Source of the DNA: Kamptonema formosum PCC 6407
GTDB taxonomy: Bacteria > Cyanobacteriota > Cyanobacteriia > Cyanobacteriales > Microcoleaceae
Assembly: GCF_000332155.1 (NCBI RefSeq)
Contig: NZ_KB235904.1
Span: 2,008,641 to 2,072,640, forward strand
Direction: 5' to 3'
DNA: 64,000 bases
The notes below the pieces were generated by a model. It did no database searches, had not been told where the DNA came from, and saw nothing but the letters and a program-made list of their open reading frames with translations. Below, one piece after another: positions 1-9,696 of the stretch. Position numbers and translations under genes: made by a program. Numbering within the stretch: position 1 is the first letter of the stretch; every line of letters begins with the position of its first letter.

Positions 1-248
1 AGTAATATTAGCCATAAGGGATGTCTTTTCCCGCTGGTTTGGCGTGGGTCATTGACTTTTTTCAAAAAGAGATTAGAGTATCCATATCTATTATATGAAG
101 AGCGATCGCTAAAAATCTTATCAGATAGCGCGATCGCTTTTACTTTTCGCGATCGCACCGGAGAATGAAACCGCCCTGCCCCTCTCCCCCATCTCTCTTC
201 CTTCTTCCCTAGCCCCTAGCCCCTAGCCCCTAGCCCCTAGCCCCTTCT
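1..248. repeat. Intergenic stretch with three HIP1 sites and a ccctagc heptamer array
   Basis: No gene is supported here. Three GCGATCGC octamers lie at 102-109, 130-137 and 149-156. From about 207 to 244 runs a tandem array of the heptamer CCCTAGC (five near-perfect units), ending just before the stop codon of the minus-strand usp gene. Such heptamers match the STRR class known from cyanobacteria. No clear terminator with a T-run is visible. Confidence 0.7.
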
Positions 249-674
249 TCAAACGGCCTTAACTACCAACACAGAACAAGCAGCATCCGCCACCACCTGA
301 GAACTCACCGAACCCTCCAAAATTCGCTTCAAACCCGTTAAACCGCGACTCCCAATCACAATCAAATCAGCCTTATAAATATTAGCCAAACGCACAATTT
401 CTTCCGCCGCATCCCCGGCCACAATCTCTACCTCACTCTGGCAAGGTAACTTCTCCTGATAAGATTGCAGAAGCTTTTCAATATGTCGATACGGTAATTC
501 CTCAGAATTGAGATGGGGCTTGTCAGCAATCAATTCAAACTCAGATCCCGCCGAAGAAACCACATGAGAGAGAATAACTTTCGTCTCCGGTTCTAACCGA
601 AATTGGTGCACAGCTACCATTACCTGGTCTATAGATTGCGAACCGTCAAGAGCCACCAAAATAGTCTTAAACAC
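249..674 (-). CDS. Universal stress protein, UspA family, ATP-binding type
   Basis: A 141-residue single-domain Usp. The N-terminus MFKTILVALDGS is the family's first strand and Asp-containing nucleotide loop. The C-terminal part GSRGLTGLKRILEGSVS fits the G-2x-G-9x-G-S signature of ATP-binding Usp proteins. Length is normal for the family. The start is GTG at 672-674, whose G is the last base of the hisD stop codon (TAGTG on the minus strand), so the gene is probably translationally coupled to hisD. Family members are cytosolic dimers involved in stress survival; the specific role here is unknown, and the pairing with histidine biosynthesis does not explain it. Confidence 0.9.
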   Translation of the reverse strand: MFKTILVALDGSQSIDQVMVAVHQFRLEPETKVILSHVVSSAGSEFELIADKPHLNSEELPYRHIEKLLQSYQEKLPCQSEVEIVAGDAAEEIVRLANIYKADLIVIGSRGLTGLKRILEGSVSSQVVADAACSVLVVKAV

Positions 675-1987
675 TAAAATTCCTCATCCCCGATATTTTC
701 AGTTCGCAGCCGCACCGAGTCAGCGTGAGAAGGCAAACCTTCTGCTTTAGCTAAAACATTAATAGTTTTAGCCACTTTTTGCAGCGCCGTCGGCGAGTAT
801 TGAATCAAGCTGGAGTGTTTCATAAAGGTTTCCACTCCCAGCGGTGAGGCGTAACGGGCGGCCCCCGAAGTGGGCAGCGTATGATTCGGCCCCGCTAAAT
901 AGTCTCCCACAGCTTCCGGCGTGGAGCAACCTAAGAAAATTGCTCCTGCGTGGCGGATTTGGTCGAGGAGAGCCCAAGGATCGACTACTTCGAGTTCTAA
1001 GTGTTCGGGAGCGAATTCGTTAGATAGTTCTGCCGCTGCTTTCAGGGAATCTACAACTACAACTAAACCGTAGTTGGCGATCGCCTTTTCGGTCAATATC
1101 CGACGCGGGTGTTCCGCCAACTGGCGCTCTACTTCCGCCACCACCTTTCTTGCCAATACTGAGTCTGTGGTCAGTAAAATTGCCGCTGCCATTGAATCGT
1201 GTTCAGCTTGAGCCAACATATCCGCTGCCACATATACGGGGTTGGCTAAACCATCTGCAATAATCAGCACTTCTGAGGGCCCTGCCAAAGTGTCGATGCC
1301 TACAGTCCCATAGACCAGCTTCTTTGCCAGCGTTACATAAATATTGCCGGGCCCAGTGATTAAATCTACCTTGGGGATAGTGTCTGTACCGTAGGCCAAA
1401 GCTGCGATCGCCTGTGCTCCTCCCACCCGATAAATTTCCTCGATTCCGGCTTCCTGGGCTGCCACCAGCACCGCAGGAGCGATCTTTTTCTCTGGCCCTG
1501 GGGGAGTACACATGACAATACGCGGTACCTTAGCCACCTTCGCTGGCACGGCATTCATCAGCACCGTACTGGGATAGGCCGCCTGTCCCCCAGGAACGTA
1601 AAGCCCAGCTCGGTCTACGGGTGTGTAGCGCTTGCCCAAAACTACCTCGTCTTCCCCAAACTGCACCCATGACTTAGGAATGCGCTGTCGGTGAAAAGCT
1701 TCAATCTGCTGGCAAGCCAAGCGGATTGCATCTAATAATTCTTTGGATACTTGCTGGTAGGCCGCGTCCAATTCAGACCCGCTCACCCTCAACTCTTCAA
1801 CATTTAGGGAAAGGTGGTCGAATTCAGCGGTATAGTGCAGCAGAGCCTTGTCGCCTTTGCGCTTTACGGCTTGCAGCACTTCCCGTACCGTTGCCTCTTT
1901 GTGAACAACCAAGTCGTCGTGGGTGCGATCGCAGATTCGTCGCAGTTCAGCTTGTGCTTCAACCCACTGAGTTATGATTCGCAGCAT
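674..1987 (-). CDS. hisD: Histidinol dehydrogenase
   Basis: A 437-residue enzyme for the last two steps of histidine synthesis: L-histidinol to L-histidinal to L-histidine with two NAD+. Family signatures visible in order are the GPGNIYVTLAK segment, DTLAGPSEVLI, the AQAEHDS segment carrying zinc ligands, the catalytic Glu-His pair in NEFAPEHLEL, and GDYLAGPNHTLPT with the zinc-binding Asp. Length is typical. ATG at 1985-1987 is used; no strong Shine-Dalgarno is visible upstream. Other his genes are not nearby, as is usual in cyanobacteria. The stop codon overlaps the GTG of the downstream usp gene by one base. Confidence 0.97.
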   Translation of the reverse strand: MLRIITQWVEAQAELRRICDRTHDDLVVHKEATVREVLQAVKRKGDKALLHYTAEFDHLSLNVEELRVSGSELDAAYQQVSKELLDAIRLACQQIEAFHRQRIPKSWVQFGEDEVVLGKRYTPVDRAGLYVPGGQAAYPSTVLMNAVPAKVAKVPRIVMCTPPGPEKKIAPAVLVAAQEAGIEEIYRVGGAQAIAALAYGTDTIPKVDLITGPGNIYVTLAKKLVYGTVGIDTLAGPSEVLIIADGLANPVYVAADMLAQAEHDSMAAAILLTTDSVLARKVVAEVERQLAEHPRRILTEKAIANYGLVVVVDSLKAAAELSNEFAPEHLELEVVDPWALLDQIRHAGAIFLGCSTPEAVGDYLAGPNHTLPTSGAARYASPLGVETFMKHSSLIQYSPTALQKVAKTINVLAKAEGLPSHADSVRLRTENIGDEEF

Positions 1988-2288
1988 GGAGATTAGGAAT
2001 GCCTACCGTAGGAATTGCCCGCCAGAAGAGCGGGGGAGCGGGGAGGGGGAGGGGGGCGGAGGGGAGGGGGCAGGGGGAGAGGGAGCTGGGAGATTTTTTC
2101 ACATCTGCTCCTGTGCTTCTCTGCTCCCCTGCTCTCCTCCGTCCCCGCTCTTCTGCTAACCCTTAATCCTTGTTATAGCTTAACCTAGATTTTTTGGGGA
2201 ATCGCGATTTAAGGGGAATAGATGTTATATTAGTTTGTCCGGTACTTTGTATTTTTAATTCAATACCAGCCAGAAATCACTGCCGACT
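1988..2288. repeat. Divergent hisD-rpsT gap with a G-rich low-complexity array
   Basis: This 301-base divergent gap must hold promoters for hisD and rpsT. Positions 2028-2092 are a G-rich array built from GGGGGAG/GGGGCAG-like heptamer variants. A C-rich partner at about 2105-2155 could fold back on it. A TATATT hexamer near 2225 could be a -10 box for rpsT, but no convincing -35 is seen. Confidence 0.45.
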
Positions 2289-2588
2289 ATGCCCAATATT
2301 AAGTCCGCCATCAAACGAGTCGAAATTGCCGAGCGCAACCGACTGGAAAACAAAGCCTACAAGTCTGCTGTCAAAACTCTGATGAAGAAGTATTTGGCAG
2401 CCGTTGACACCTACGCCGCCGCTCCCACTCCCGAATCAATGGAGCAAGTACAGCAGCGGATGTCTGAGGCTTTCAGCAAAATCGACAAAGCTGTAAAGCG
2501 CGGCGTGCTACACCGCAATAATGGCGATCGCAAAAAATCTCGCTTGGCTAAGGCTCTCAAACGCAAACAGACCCCAGTTGTCAATTAA
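2289..2588 (+). CDS. rpsT: 30S ribosomal protein S20
   Basis: A 99-residue basic, helical protein starting [28 protein letters not shown], the S20 signature, and ending in a lysine/arginine-rich tail ([13 protein letters not shown]). S20 binds 16S rRNA early in 30S assembly. It begins the block rpsT-tatD-rpoB-rpoC1-rpoC2, an order often seen in cyanobacteria. The ATG lacks an obvious Shine-Dalgarno. Length is normal for cyanobacteria. Confidence 0.97.
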   Translation: MPNIKSAIKRVEIAERNRLENKAYKSAVKTLMKKYLAAVDTYAAAPTPESMEQVQQRMSEAFSKIDKAVKRGVLHRNNGDRKKSRLAKALKRKQTPVVN

Positions 2589-2638
2589 AAATTAAAAATT
2601 AAAAATTAAAAATAATTGAATTTTTAATTTTTAATTGA
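2586..2638 (+). terminator. AT-rich inverted repeat after rpsT
   Basis: Directly after the rpsT stop, repeated AATTAAAA units are followed by their complement (ATTTTTAATTTTTAATT), giving a long imperfect AT-only hairpin. It could act as a weak terminator or attenuator between rpsT and tatD, or be another heptamer-type repeat. There is no GC-rich stem, so termination is uncertain. Confidence 0.35.
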
Positions 2639-2665
2639 TAGCTCTGACATACTCCTAAAAAAATA

Positions 2666-3451
2666 GTGCAGCTAATTGATACTCACGTTCACATCAACTT
2701 TGAGACGTTTAAAGACGATCTAGAAGCCGTGCGAGAGCGGTGGCGAGCAGCGGGAGTAGTCCGTCTAGTTCATTCTTGCGTAGAGCCGGAAGAATTTGCA
2801 GGAATTCAGGCGATCGCTAACCGCTTTGAGGAAGTATCCTTTGCCGTCGGCCTCCATCCCCTAGATGCCGACAAGTGGACGGAATCAACAGCAGAACAAA
2901 TTTTAGAGCTGGCTAGTTCAGACTCTAGAGTAGTAGCGATCGGCGAAACCGGGTTGGACTTTTATAAAGCCAGCAACGCTCAGCAACAGATAGAAGCCTT
3001 TACCTCTCAACTGGCGATCGCCCAAAAGCTCAACAAACCCGTCATCATCCATTGCCGTGACGCAGCCGCGCCTATGGCCGCAATGCTGCGAGAATTTTGG
3101 CAAACTTCCGGGCCAGTTCGAGGCGTGATGCACTGCTGGGGAGGAACCCCAGAAGAAACCGAATGGTTCTTAGACCTGGGCTTCTATATCAGCTTCAGCG
3201 GGACTGTCACCTTTAAAAAAGCTGTCCAAATTCAAGAATCAGCTCGCAAAGTCAAAAGCGATCGCCTCCTGATCGAGACCGACTGCCCCTTTCTCGCCCC
3301 CGCCCCCAATCGCGGCAAACGCAACGAACCAGCCTACGTGCGCCACGTAGCCGAGGAAGTTGCTAGATTAAGAGAAGTATCCTTAGAAACTCTCTGCCAG
3401 CAAACTACCAGGAATGCCTGCGAGCTTTTTGACCTATCAGAGCACAAATAG
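2666..3451 (+). CDS. tatD: TatD family metal-dependent hydrolase / DNase
   Basis: A 261-residue TIM-barrel amidohydrolase. Metal-site motifs are visible in order: DTHVHINFE at the N-terminus, [22 protein letters not shown], and the C-terminal ETDCPFLAP typical of TatD proteins. Members are Mg-dependent 3'-5' DNases or related hydrolases in the cytosol. The start is GTG at 2666, which places the DTHVH motif at residues 5-9 as expected; no good Shine-Dalgarno is seen. Position between rpsT and rpoB is conserved in many cyanobacteria. Biological substrate is not established from sequence. Confidence 0.94.
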   Translation: MQLIDTHVHINFETFKDDLEAVRERWRAAGVVRLVHSCVEPEEFAGIQAIANRFEEVSFAVGLHPLDADKWTESTAEQILELASSDSRVVAIGETGLDFYKASNAQQQIEAFTSQLAIAQKLNKPVIIHCRDAAAPMAAMLREFWQTSGPVRGVMHCWGGTPEETEWFLDLGFYISFSGTVTFKKAVQIQESARKVKSDRLLIETDCPFLAPAPNRGKRNEPAYVRHVAEEVARLREVSLETLCQQTTRNACELFDLSEHK

Positions 3452-3943
3452 TGCCAGAATATAGGATTGGGGATCGGCAATCAGCCCTTGAGTAAAACGG
3501 GCATTAATCTAGAAATTGTCGATGGCGCGACTTCCCCAAGAACAAAAGGTCTACAGCCTGCTAGTATCGCAATTGCGTCCTATAATTTAAAGAGAGGAAA
3601 CCGCGATCGTAATGAATTGGCACTGTATCTTCAAAAATATCAAAAATCGCGAGTTCCGCTTGCGGGATTTAATCACACCAATGTCATCAATTTTAGTAGT
3701 CAATTTGGGAAAGGCTTTCCCCAAAACTGGCAGAGCAATAGAACGCAAAGCGAACATATTGTCTAGAAAATCTCTATACAGTATGTCTGCTGTCAGTTTT
3801 GGCGATTGGTGCGCCAGGGAAACTGCTACCCAAGAATCTACATATAAATATTCCATAAAAAGCAATAAGCAACAAACGACAAGTACAAGAGTCCCGTGAG
3901 GGCGTTCTTAGAAAGGCAAGAGCCACACAGTTTGAGGAAACCC
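3452..3943 (+). other. Long leader/promoter region upstream of rpoB
   Basis: About 490 bases between tatD and rpoB. Short open frames occur on both strands, but their products have no recognisable family and show no codon pattern like their neighbours. The region likely carries the rpoB promoter and a long 5' leader. The rpoB Shine-Dalgarno (GAGGAAA, about 3934-3940) closes it. Confidence 0.5.
3581..3586 (+). promoter_or_regulatory. Candidate -10 box (TATAAT) for rpoBC1C2
   Basis: A perfect TATAAT stands alone 358 bases upstream of the rpoB start. No TTGACA-like -35 is found at the right spacing, so it would be a -10-dependent promoter if real. Sequence match only. Confidence 0.3.
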
Positions 3944-6900
3944 ATGACTAATCAGATTTACACACCACAACCCAGCTTCACCTTACCTGACCTGATCGAA
4001 ATTCAGCGGGCATCATTCCGCTGGTTTCTAGAATCGGGCCTAATCGAAGAACTAGACAGCTTTTCGCCCATCACCGACTACACGGGAAAACTAGAACTCC
4101 ACTTCTTAGGCAAAGACTTCAAACTCAAGCGCCCCAAATACGACGTAGACGAAGCCAAGCGTCGGGATAGCACTTATGCCGTCCAAATGTACGTCCCCAC
4201 CCGCCTGATCAACAAAGAAACAGGCGAAATCAAAGAAATGGAAGTCTTCATCGGCGATTTGCCCTTGATGACAGAGCGCGGTACCTTCATCATTAACGGT
4301 GCAGAGCGAGTCATAGTCAACCAAATCGTGCGATCGCCCGGAGTCTACTACAAATCGGAAACAGACAAAAACGGTCGCCGCAGCTACAACGCCTCACTGA
4401 TTCCCAACCGAGGCGCGTGGTTGAAATTTGAGACGGATAAAAACGATTTAGTGTGGGTGCGAATCGACAAAACCCGCAAACTTTCCGCCCAAGTCTTGCT
4501 CAAGGCCCTGGGCCTGTCTGATGGCGAAATCCTCGATGCTCTGCGCCACCCCGAATACTTCCAGAAAACCATAGAAAAAGAAGGTCAGTTCGGGGAAGAA
4601 GAAGCCTTAATGGAACTCTACCGCAAACTGCGACCGGGGGAACCGCCCACAGTCGCCGGGGGAGAACAACTGCTAAACTCCCGTTTCTTTGACCCCAAAC
4701 GCTACGACCTCGGAAAAGTGGGACGCTACAAGCTCAACAAAAAGCTGCGCCTCTCCGTTCCCGACACCATGCGCGTGCTCACTCCCCAGGATATTCTCTC
4801 TTGCGTGGATTACCTGATTAACCTGGAATTTGATATCGGCTCTACTGATGATATCGACCACTTAGGCAATCGGCGGGTGCGTTCCGTAGGAGAACTGTTG
4901 CAAAACCAAGTCCGGGTGGGACTTAACCGCTTAGAGCGGATCATTCGGGAACGGATGACTGTGAGCGATGCTGAATCCCTGACTCCTGCTTCCCTGGTGA
5001 ATCCCAAACCATTAGTAGCGGCAATTAAGGAATTCTTCGGGAGTTCCCAGCTATCGCAGTTCATGGATCAGACTAATCCCCTTGCGGAACTGACCCACAA
5101 ACGCCGACTTTCAGCCTTGGGCCCCGGCGGTTTGACCAGGGAAAGAGCGGGTTTTGCGGTGCGCGACATTCACCCCTCCCACTACGGCCGGATTTGCCCG
5201 ATTGAAACCCCGGAAGGGCCCAATGCGGGTTTGATTGGTTCCTTGGCAACTCACGCGCGGGTGAATCCCTACGGATTTTTGGAAACGCCGTTTTATCCAG
5301 TGGAAAAAGGGCGAATATTGCGCGATCGCGCCCCTGCTTACATGACTGCGGACGAGGAAGATGACCTCCGCGTTGCCCCCGGTGATATTCGTACTGATGC
5401 TGAGGGGAATATTCAAGGGGATTCCGTACCCGTGCGCTATCGTCAGGAGTTCACGACTACGACTCCCATGCAGGTAGACTATGTGGCCGTGTCTCCCGTG
5501 CAGATTGTCTCCGTGGCAACTTCCCTGATTCCCTTCCTCGAACACGATGACGCTAACCGGGCGCTGATGGGCTCGAATATGCAGCGGCAAGCAGTACCTT
5601 TGTTGTTGCCAGAACGCCCCTTAGTGGGGACGGGTTTGGAAGCTCAAGCGGCGCGAGATTCTGGGATGGTGGTGGTTTCTAAGTTTGATGGGGAAGTGGT
5701 CTATATTGACGCTACTCGGATTATTGTCAAGAGCATTAAGCCCGGTGTCGTTGAGGAAGAAGTGCATTTTAGCATTCGCGACTATAGCGATTTGCGTTCC
5801 AAAAATCCCCATGCTTTTAAGGCAAAATATGCCGGTTTTATCGAGTACGAACTTCAGAAATATCAGCGTTCAAACCAAGATACTTGTCTCAATCAGCGGC
5901 CGCTGATTTATGAAGGAGATTTTGTGGTGGCCGGGCAGGTGCTAGCGGATGGCTCTTCTACGGAGGGGGCAGAGTTGGCTCTGGGTCACAATATCTTAGT
6001 AGTTTATATGCCTTGGGAAGGCTACAACTATGAAGATGCGATGCTCATTTCCGAGCGCTTAGTTTATGAAGATGTTTATACTTCCATTCACATTGAGAAG
6101 TATGAAATCGAAGCTCGACAAACTAAACTGGGGCCTGAAGAAATTACCCGCGAAATTCCGAATGTGGGGGAAGATTCCCTTAGACAATTAGACGAACAAG
6201 GCATTATCCGTAAGGGTGCCTGGGTAGAAGCTAGCGATATTTTGGTGGGGAAAGTTACGCCCAAGGGGGAAAGCGACCAACCGCCAGAGGAGAAGTTATT
6301 GCGGGCAATTTTCGGGGAGAAGGCCCGCGATGTCCGAGATAATTCTCTGCGAGTTCCCAATGGGGAAAAGGGGCGCGTCGTGGACGTGCGGGTATTTACG
6401 CGCGAACAGGGCGATGAATTGCCACCGGGGGCGAATATGGTGGTACGGGTGTACGTGGCCCAGAAACGCAAGATCCAAGTGGGAGATAAAATGGCGGGGC
6501 GACACGGGAATAAAGGTATCGTCTCTCGGATTTTGCCGAAGGAAGATATGCCTTATTTGCCCGATGGCCGGCCCGTAGATATCGTCCTCAATCCTTTGGG
6601 CGTACCGTCGCGGATGAACGTGGGCCAGATTTTTGAATGCCTGTTGGGATGGGCGGGTGAGAATTTGGGCTTGCGGTTTAAGATCGTGCCTTTTGATGAA
6701 ATGCACGGGGCTGAGAAATCGCGGGAAAGCGTACACGGCAAGTTACGGGAAGCGCGGGAGAAAACGGGTAAGGGTTGGATTTTTGATGAAAATCATCCAG
6801 GGAAATCTACTGTTTTTGACGGACGGACTGGGGAGGCTTTCGATCGCCCGATTACTGTGGGCGTGGCTTATATGCTCAAGCTGGTTCACTTGGTTGATGA

Positions 6901-7333
6901 TAAGATTCACGCCCGGTCTACGGGGCCCTATTCTTTGGTCACTCAACAACCTTTGGGTGGTAAAGCACAGCAAGGAGGTCAACGGTTTGGAGAGATGGAA
7001 GTATGGGCGCTGGAGGCCTTTGGCGCGGCTTATACTTTGCAGGAACTTTTAACTGTGAAGTCCGATGATATGCAGGGACGCAATGAGGCCTTGAATGCGA
7101 TCGTTAAGGGTAAGGCGATACCGCGCCCTGGTACGCCGGAATCCTTTAAGGTGCTAATGCGCGAGTTGCAGTCTTTGTGTTTGGACATTGCAGTTCACAA
7201 GGTAGAGACTGCGGAGGATGGATCTTCACGAGATGCAGAGGTCGATTTGATGGCTGATGCTCTTGGGAGGCGATCGCCCTCTCGGCCTACTTACGAATCG
7301 ATTTCTAGAGATGAAATTGAAGACGAAATGTAG
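3944..7333 (+). CDS. rpoB: DNA-directed RNA polymerase subunit beta
   Basis: A 1129-residue beta subunit. Hallmarks include the fork-loop/rifampicin region [17 protein letters not shown] followed by [20 protein letters not shown], the GYNYEDA segment, the [11 protein letters not shown] motif contacting the active site, and a C-terminal [24 protein letters not shown]. The start is set at ATG 3944 ([10 protein letters not shown]) because GAGGAAA lies just upstream and the family normally begins here; a GTG 48 bases earlier would add 16 unrelated residues. First cistron of the rpoB-rpoC1-rpoC2 unit. Confidence 0.98.
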   Translation: MTNQIYTPQPSFTLPDLIEIQRASFRWFLESGLIEELDSFSPITDYTGKLELHFLGKDFKLKRPKYDVDEAKRRDSTYAVQMYVPTRLINKETGEIKEMEVFIGDLPLMTERGTFIINGAERVIVNQIVRSPGVYYKSETDKNGRRSYNASLIPNRGAWLKFETDKNDLVWVRIDKTRKLSAQVLLKALGLSDGEILDALRHPEYFQKTIEKEGQFGEEEALMELYRKLRPGEPPTVAGGEQLLNSRFFDPKRYDLGKVGRYKLNKKLRLSVPDTMRVLTPQDILSCVDYLINLEFDIGSTDDIDHLGNRRVRSVGELLQNQVRVGLNRLERIIRERMTVSDAESLTPASLVNPKPLVAAIKEFFGSSQLSQFMDQTNPLAELTHKRRLSALGPGGLTRERAGFAVRDIHPSHYGRICPIETPEGPNAGLIGSLATHARVNPYGFLETPFYPVEKGRILRDRAPAYMTADEEDDLRVAPGDIRTDAEGNIQGDSVPVRYRQEFTTTTPMQVDYVAVSPVQIVSVATSLIPFLEHDDANRALMGSNMQRQAVPLLLPERPLVGTGLEAQAARDSGMVVVSKFDGEVVYIDATRIIVKSIKPGVVEEEVHFSIRDYSDLRSKNPHAFKAKYAGFIEYELQKYQRSNQDTCLNQRPLIYEGDFVVAGQVLADGSSTEGAELALGHNILVVYMPWEGYNYEDAMLISERLVYEDVYTSIHIEKYEIEARQTKLGPEEITREIPNVGEDSLRQLDEQGIIRKGAWVEASDILVGKVTPKGESDQPPEEKLLRAIFGEKARDVRDNSLRVPNGEKGRVVDVRVFTREQGDELPPGANMVVRVYVAQKRKIQVGDKMAGRHGNKGIVSRILPKEDMPYLPDGRPVDIVLNPLGVPSRMNVGQIFECLLGWAGENLGLRFKIVPFDEMHGAEKSRESVHGKLREAREKTGKGWIFDENHPGKSTVFDGRTGEAFDRPITVGVAYMLKLVHLVDDKIHARSTGPYSLVTQQPLGGKAQQGGQRFGEMEVWALEAFGAAYTLQELLTVKSDDMQGRNEALNAIVKGKAIPRPGTPESFKVLMRELQSLCLDIAVHKVETAEDGSSRDAEVDLMADALGRRSPSRPTYESISRDEIEDEM

Positions 7334-7338
7334 AAAAT

Positions 7339-7372
7339 AGTTAACTGTTAACTGTTAACTGTTAACTGTTAG
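7339..7372. repeat. gttaact heptamer array
   Basis: Four to five units of GTTAACT follow the rpoB stop codon almost immediately. The same heptamer family recurs before frr (about 23830-23878) and before nadD (about 42219-42255). Confidence 0.8.
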
Positions 7373-7376
7373 GTTT

Positions 7377-7436
7377 CTTAGTAGTAGGGACTTTAGTCGC
7401 TTGTCTTTCTAGAATTGAGCGACTAAAGTTACTAAG
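7377..7436. repeat. Long inverted repeat in the rpoB-rpoC1 gap
   Basis: ACTTTAGTCGCT (7390-7401) is perfectly complementary to AGCGACTAAAGT (7418-7429), with a 16-base loop. Outer arms CTTAGT (7377-7382) and ACTAAG (7431-7436) extend the palindrome. No T-run follows, so it is better described as a dispersed palindrome or RNA-processing hairpin than a terminator. Confidence 0.6.
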
Positions 7437-7473
7437 AGTTTGAGGGAGGACAGCATTGTGAGTTTTTTAGTAA

Positions 7474-7616
7474 TATAGCAACCGCTGTTGTCGGTTAGGA
7501 CGTTCTGATTTACACCAAACTCGCTGATTCTATTCCCTGCTTCCCCTGCTTTCCTTTCTTCCCCTAGTCCCTAGCCCCTAGCCCTGAGCATCGTAACCGC
7601 CAAGGCAGTTGCTATA
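7474..7616. mobile_element. MITE/REPIN-like element, copy 1 (inside the rpo block)
   Basis: A 143-bp element with ends TATAGCAACCG... and ...GTTGCTATA. Each end can form its own small hairpin (AACCGC/GCGGTT-like). The interior carries a polypyrimidine tract with CCCTAGC heptamers. Related copies lie at 15446-15575, 22377-22518, 32041-32171 and 39859-40001, with a partial copy at 30631-30816. The TA at both tips resembles IS630/mariner-type target duplication (inference). Confidence 0.7.
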
Positions 7617-7639
7617 ACTAACAAATTTAAGGAGTAAAT

Positions 7640-9511
7640 ATGGCTAAATTAGAACAAAGATTTGACTACGTTAAAATTGGATTGGCTTCTCCCGAACGGA
7701 TACGACAATGGGGAGAAAGAACTTTACCAAACGGTCAAATAGTAGGGGAAATTATAAAACCAGAGACCATAAATTACAGAACATTAAAACCCGAAATGGA
7801 CGGCTTGTTTTGCGAGCGGATATTCGGGCCGGCAAAGGATTGGGAATGCCATTGTGGTAAATACAAAAGAGTCAGACACAGAGGCATTGTCTGCGAAAGA
7901 TGCGGTGTCGAAGTCACTGAATCTCGCGTCCGCAGACACCGGATGGGCTTTATTAAATTAGCAGCTCCAGTTGCCCATGTTTGGTATCTCAAAGGTATTC
8001 CTAGTTACATGGCAATTTTGTTAGATATGCCCTTGCGGGATGTCGAACAAATTGTCTATTTCAACGCTTATGTAGTTCTCAACGCCGGCAATGCCGATAA
8101 TCTTACTTACAAACAACTGCTGGCTGAGGATGCTTGGCTAGAAATCGAAGACCAACTCTACAGCGAAGACTCGGAGTTGTCCGGCGTAGAAGTTGGTATT
8201 GGTGCAGAAGCATTGCAAACTTTACTGCAAAACATCAACTTAGAATCAGAAGCAGAACAGTTGCGAGAAGATATTGCCGGCGCAAAGGGTCAGAAGCGGG
8301 CAAAACTAATTAAGCGCCTGCGGGTGATTGACAACTTCATTGCTACTGGCTCAAAACCAGAATGGATGGTGTTATCAGTAGTTCCCGTCATTCCCCCCGA
8401 CTTGCGACCGATGGTGCAACTAGATGGGGGTCGGTTTGCTACTAGCGACCTTAACGATCTCTATCGCCGCGTAATTAACCGCAACAATCGCCTCGCGCGA
8501 CTCCAAGAAATTCTCGCCCCAGAAATCATCATCCGCAACGAAAAGCGGATGCTGCAAGAAGCTGTGGACGCGCTGATTGACAATGGTCGTCGGGGACGCA
8601 CAGTAGTGGGAGCAAATAACCGCCCGCTGAAGTCCCTCTCAGACATCATTGAAGGGAAACAGGGGCGCTTCCGGCAAAACTTGCTGGGTAAACGGGTTGA
8701 CTACTCTGGTCGTTCCGTGATCGTAGTCGGGCCCAAGCTGAAAATCCATCAATGCGGCTTACCCAGGGAAATGGCGATCGAACTGTTCCAGCCTTTCGTC
8801 ATCCACCGCCTGATCCGTCAAGGATTAGTCAACAATATCAAAGCAGCGAAGAAGTTGATCCAGCGCAGCGATCCTTCAGTGTGGGACGTGCTCGAAGAAG
8901 TGATCGAAGGGCATCCAGTGCTGCTTAACCGGGCTCCAACCCTTCACCGCTTAGGAATTCAAGCTTTTGAGCCAATTTTAGTAGAAGGGAGAGCAATACA
9001 ATTACACCCCTTAGTTTGTCCCGCATTCAACGCCGACTTTGATGGCGACCAAATGGCCGTTCACGTACCTCTATCTCTAGAGTCTCAAGCAGAAGCAAGA
9101 CTGCTAATGCTGGCTTCTAATAATATCTTGTCACCAGCGACAGGACGGCCAATCGTAACGCCTTCTCAAGATATGGTGCTCGGTTGCTACTACTTGACAG
9201 CGGAGAATCCCCAGACCCAAAAAGGGGCGGGTCGTTATTTCGCTAATTTTAACGATGCAGTTATTGCCTACGAACAGGGGGTAATTCATCTCCATTCTTA
9301 CATCTGGGTGCGCTTTGACGGTGCAGTGGAAAATGTGGAGGCGGAGGGCGATCCGAAGGTTGAAAATTTGGCGAACGGTACTGTAAGTAAAGAGTACAAA
9401 TTCCGTAGGGTAAGGGAAGACAAGGATGGGGTGATGCTTTCTCAATACATCCGCACGACAGCGGGGAGAATTATTTATCACCAAACAATTGAGTCGGCAA
9501 TTAATAGTTAA
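7640..9511 (+). CDS. rpoC1: DNA-directed RNA polymerase subunit gamma (beta' N-terminal part)
   Basis: A 623-residue protein equal to the N-terminal part of bacterial beta', split off in cyanobacteria and plastids. The zinc-binding cysteines are visible in [20 protein letters not shown]. The clamp region [27 protein letters not shown] and the catalytic loop [16 protein letters not shown], whose three Asp bind the Mg2+ of the active site, are intact. AAGGAG lies 5 bases before the ATG. It follows rpoB after a repeat-filled 306-base gap, an unusual distance for co-transcribed subunit genes. Confidence 0.98.
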   Translation: MAKLEQRFDYVKIGLASPERIRQWGERTLPNGQIVGEIIKPETINYRTLKPEMDGLFCERIFGPAKDWECHCGKYKRVRHRGIVCERCGVEVTESRVRRHRMGFIKLAAPVAHVWYLKGIPSYMAILLDMPLRDVEQIVYFNAYVVLNAGNADNLTYKQLLAEDAWLEIEDQLYSEDSELSGVEVGIGAEALQTLLQNINLESEAEQLREDIAGAKGQKRAKLIKRLRVIDNFIATGSKPEWMVLSVVPVIPPDLRPMVQLDGGRFATSDLNDLYRRVINRNNRLARLQEILAPEIIIRNEKRMLQEAVDALIDNGRRGRTVVGANNRPLKSLSDIIEGKQGRFRQNLLGKRVDYSGRSVIVVGPKLKIHQCGLPREMAIELFQPFVIHRLIRQGLVNNIKAAKKLIQRSDPSVWDVLEEVIEGHPVLLNRAPTLHRLGIQAFEPILVEGRAIQLHPLVCPAFNADFDGDQMAVHVPLSLESQAEARLLMLASNNILSPATGRPIVTPSQDMVLGCYYLTAENPQTQKGAGRYFANFNDAVIAYEQGVIHLHSYIWVRFDGAVENVEAEGDPKVENLANGTVSKEYKFRRVREDKDGVMLSQYIRTTAGRIIYHQTIESAINS

Positions 9512-9680
9512 TTGTTAACGGTTAACGGCTAATGGCTAATGGCTAATGGCTAATGGTAAGAAAAAGTTTTGAGTTAAAGATTTAATTTCATAACTGATAT
9601 GTACCAAATTAGCAATTAGCAATTAGCAATTAGCAATTAGCAATTAGCAATTAGCAATTAGCAATTAGCAATTAGCAACT
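9507..9680. repeat. Heptamer arrays filling the rpoC1-rpoC2 gap
   Basis: Two arrays occupy most of the gap. At about 9525-9557 is a run of GGCTAAT units; at about 9607-9679 are some ten copies of CAATTAG. The second array ends 17 bases before the rpoC2 ATG. Copy number is likely variable between strains (inference). Confidence 0.85.
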
Positions 9681-9696
9681 AATAACAGGAAAGATA

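Noticed and set aside
1-60. Short minus-strand frame starting MTHAKPAGKDIPYG
   Set aside because: Only 14 codons, no ribosome site and no homology known.
3467-3899. Open frames of 92-99 residues on both strands upstream of rpoB
   Set aside because: They overlap one another, resemble nothing known, and the region is better explained as a leader/promoter.
9607-9679. Possible CRISPR-like array because of regular repetition
   Set aside because: Units are seven bases with no spacers; it is a heptamer STRR array. The same applies to the other arrays in the window.
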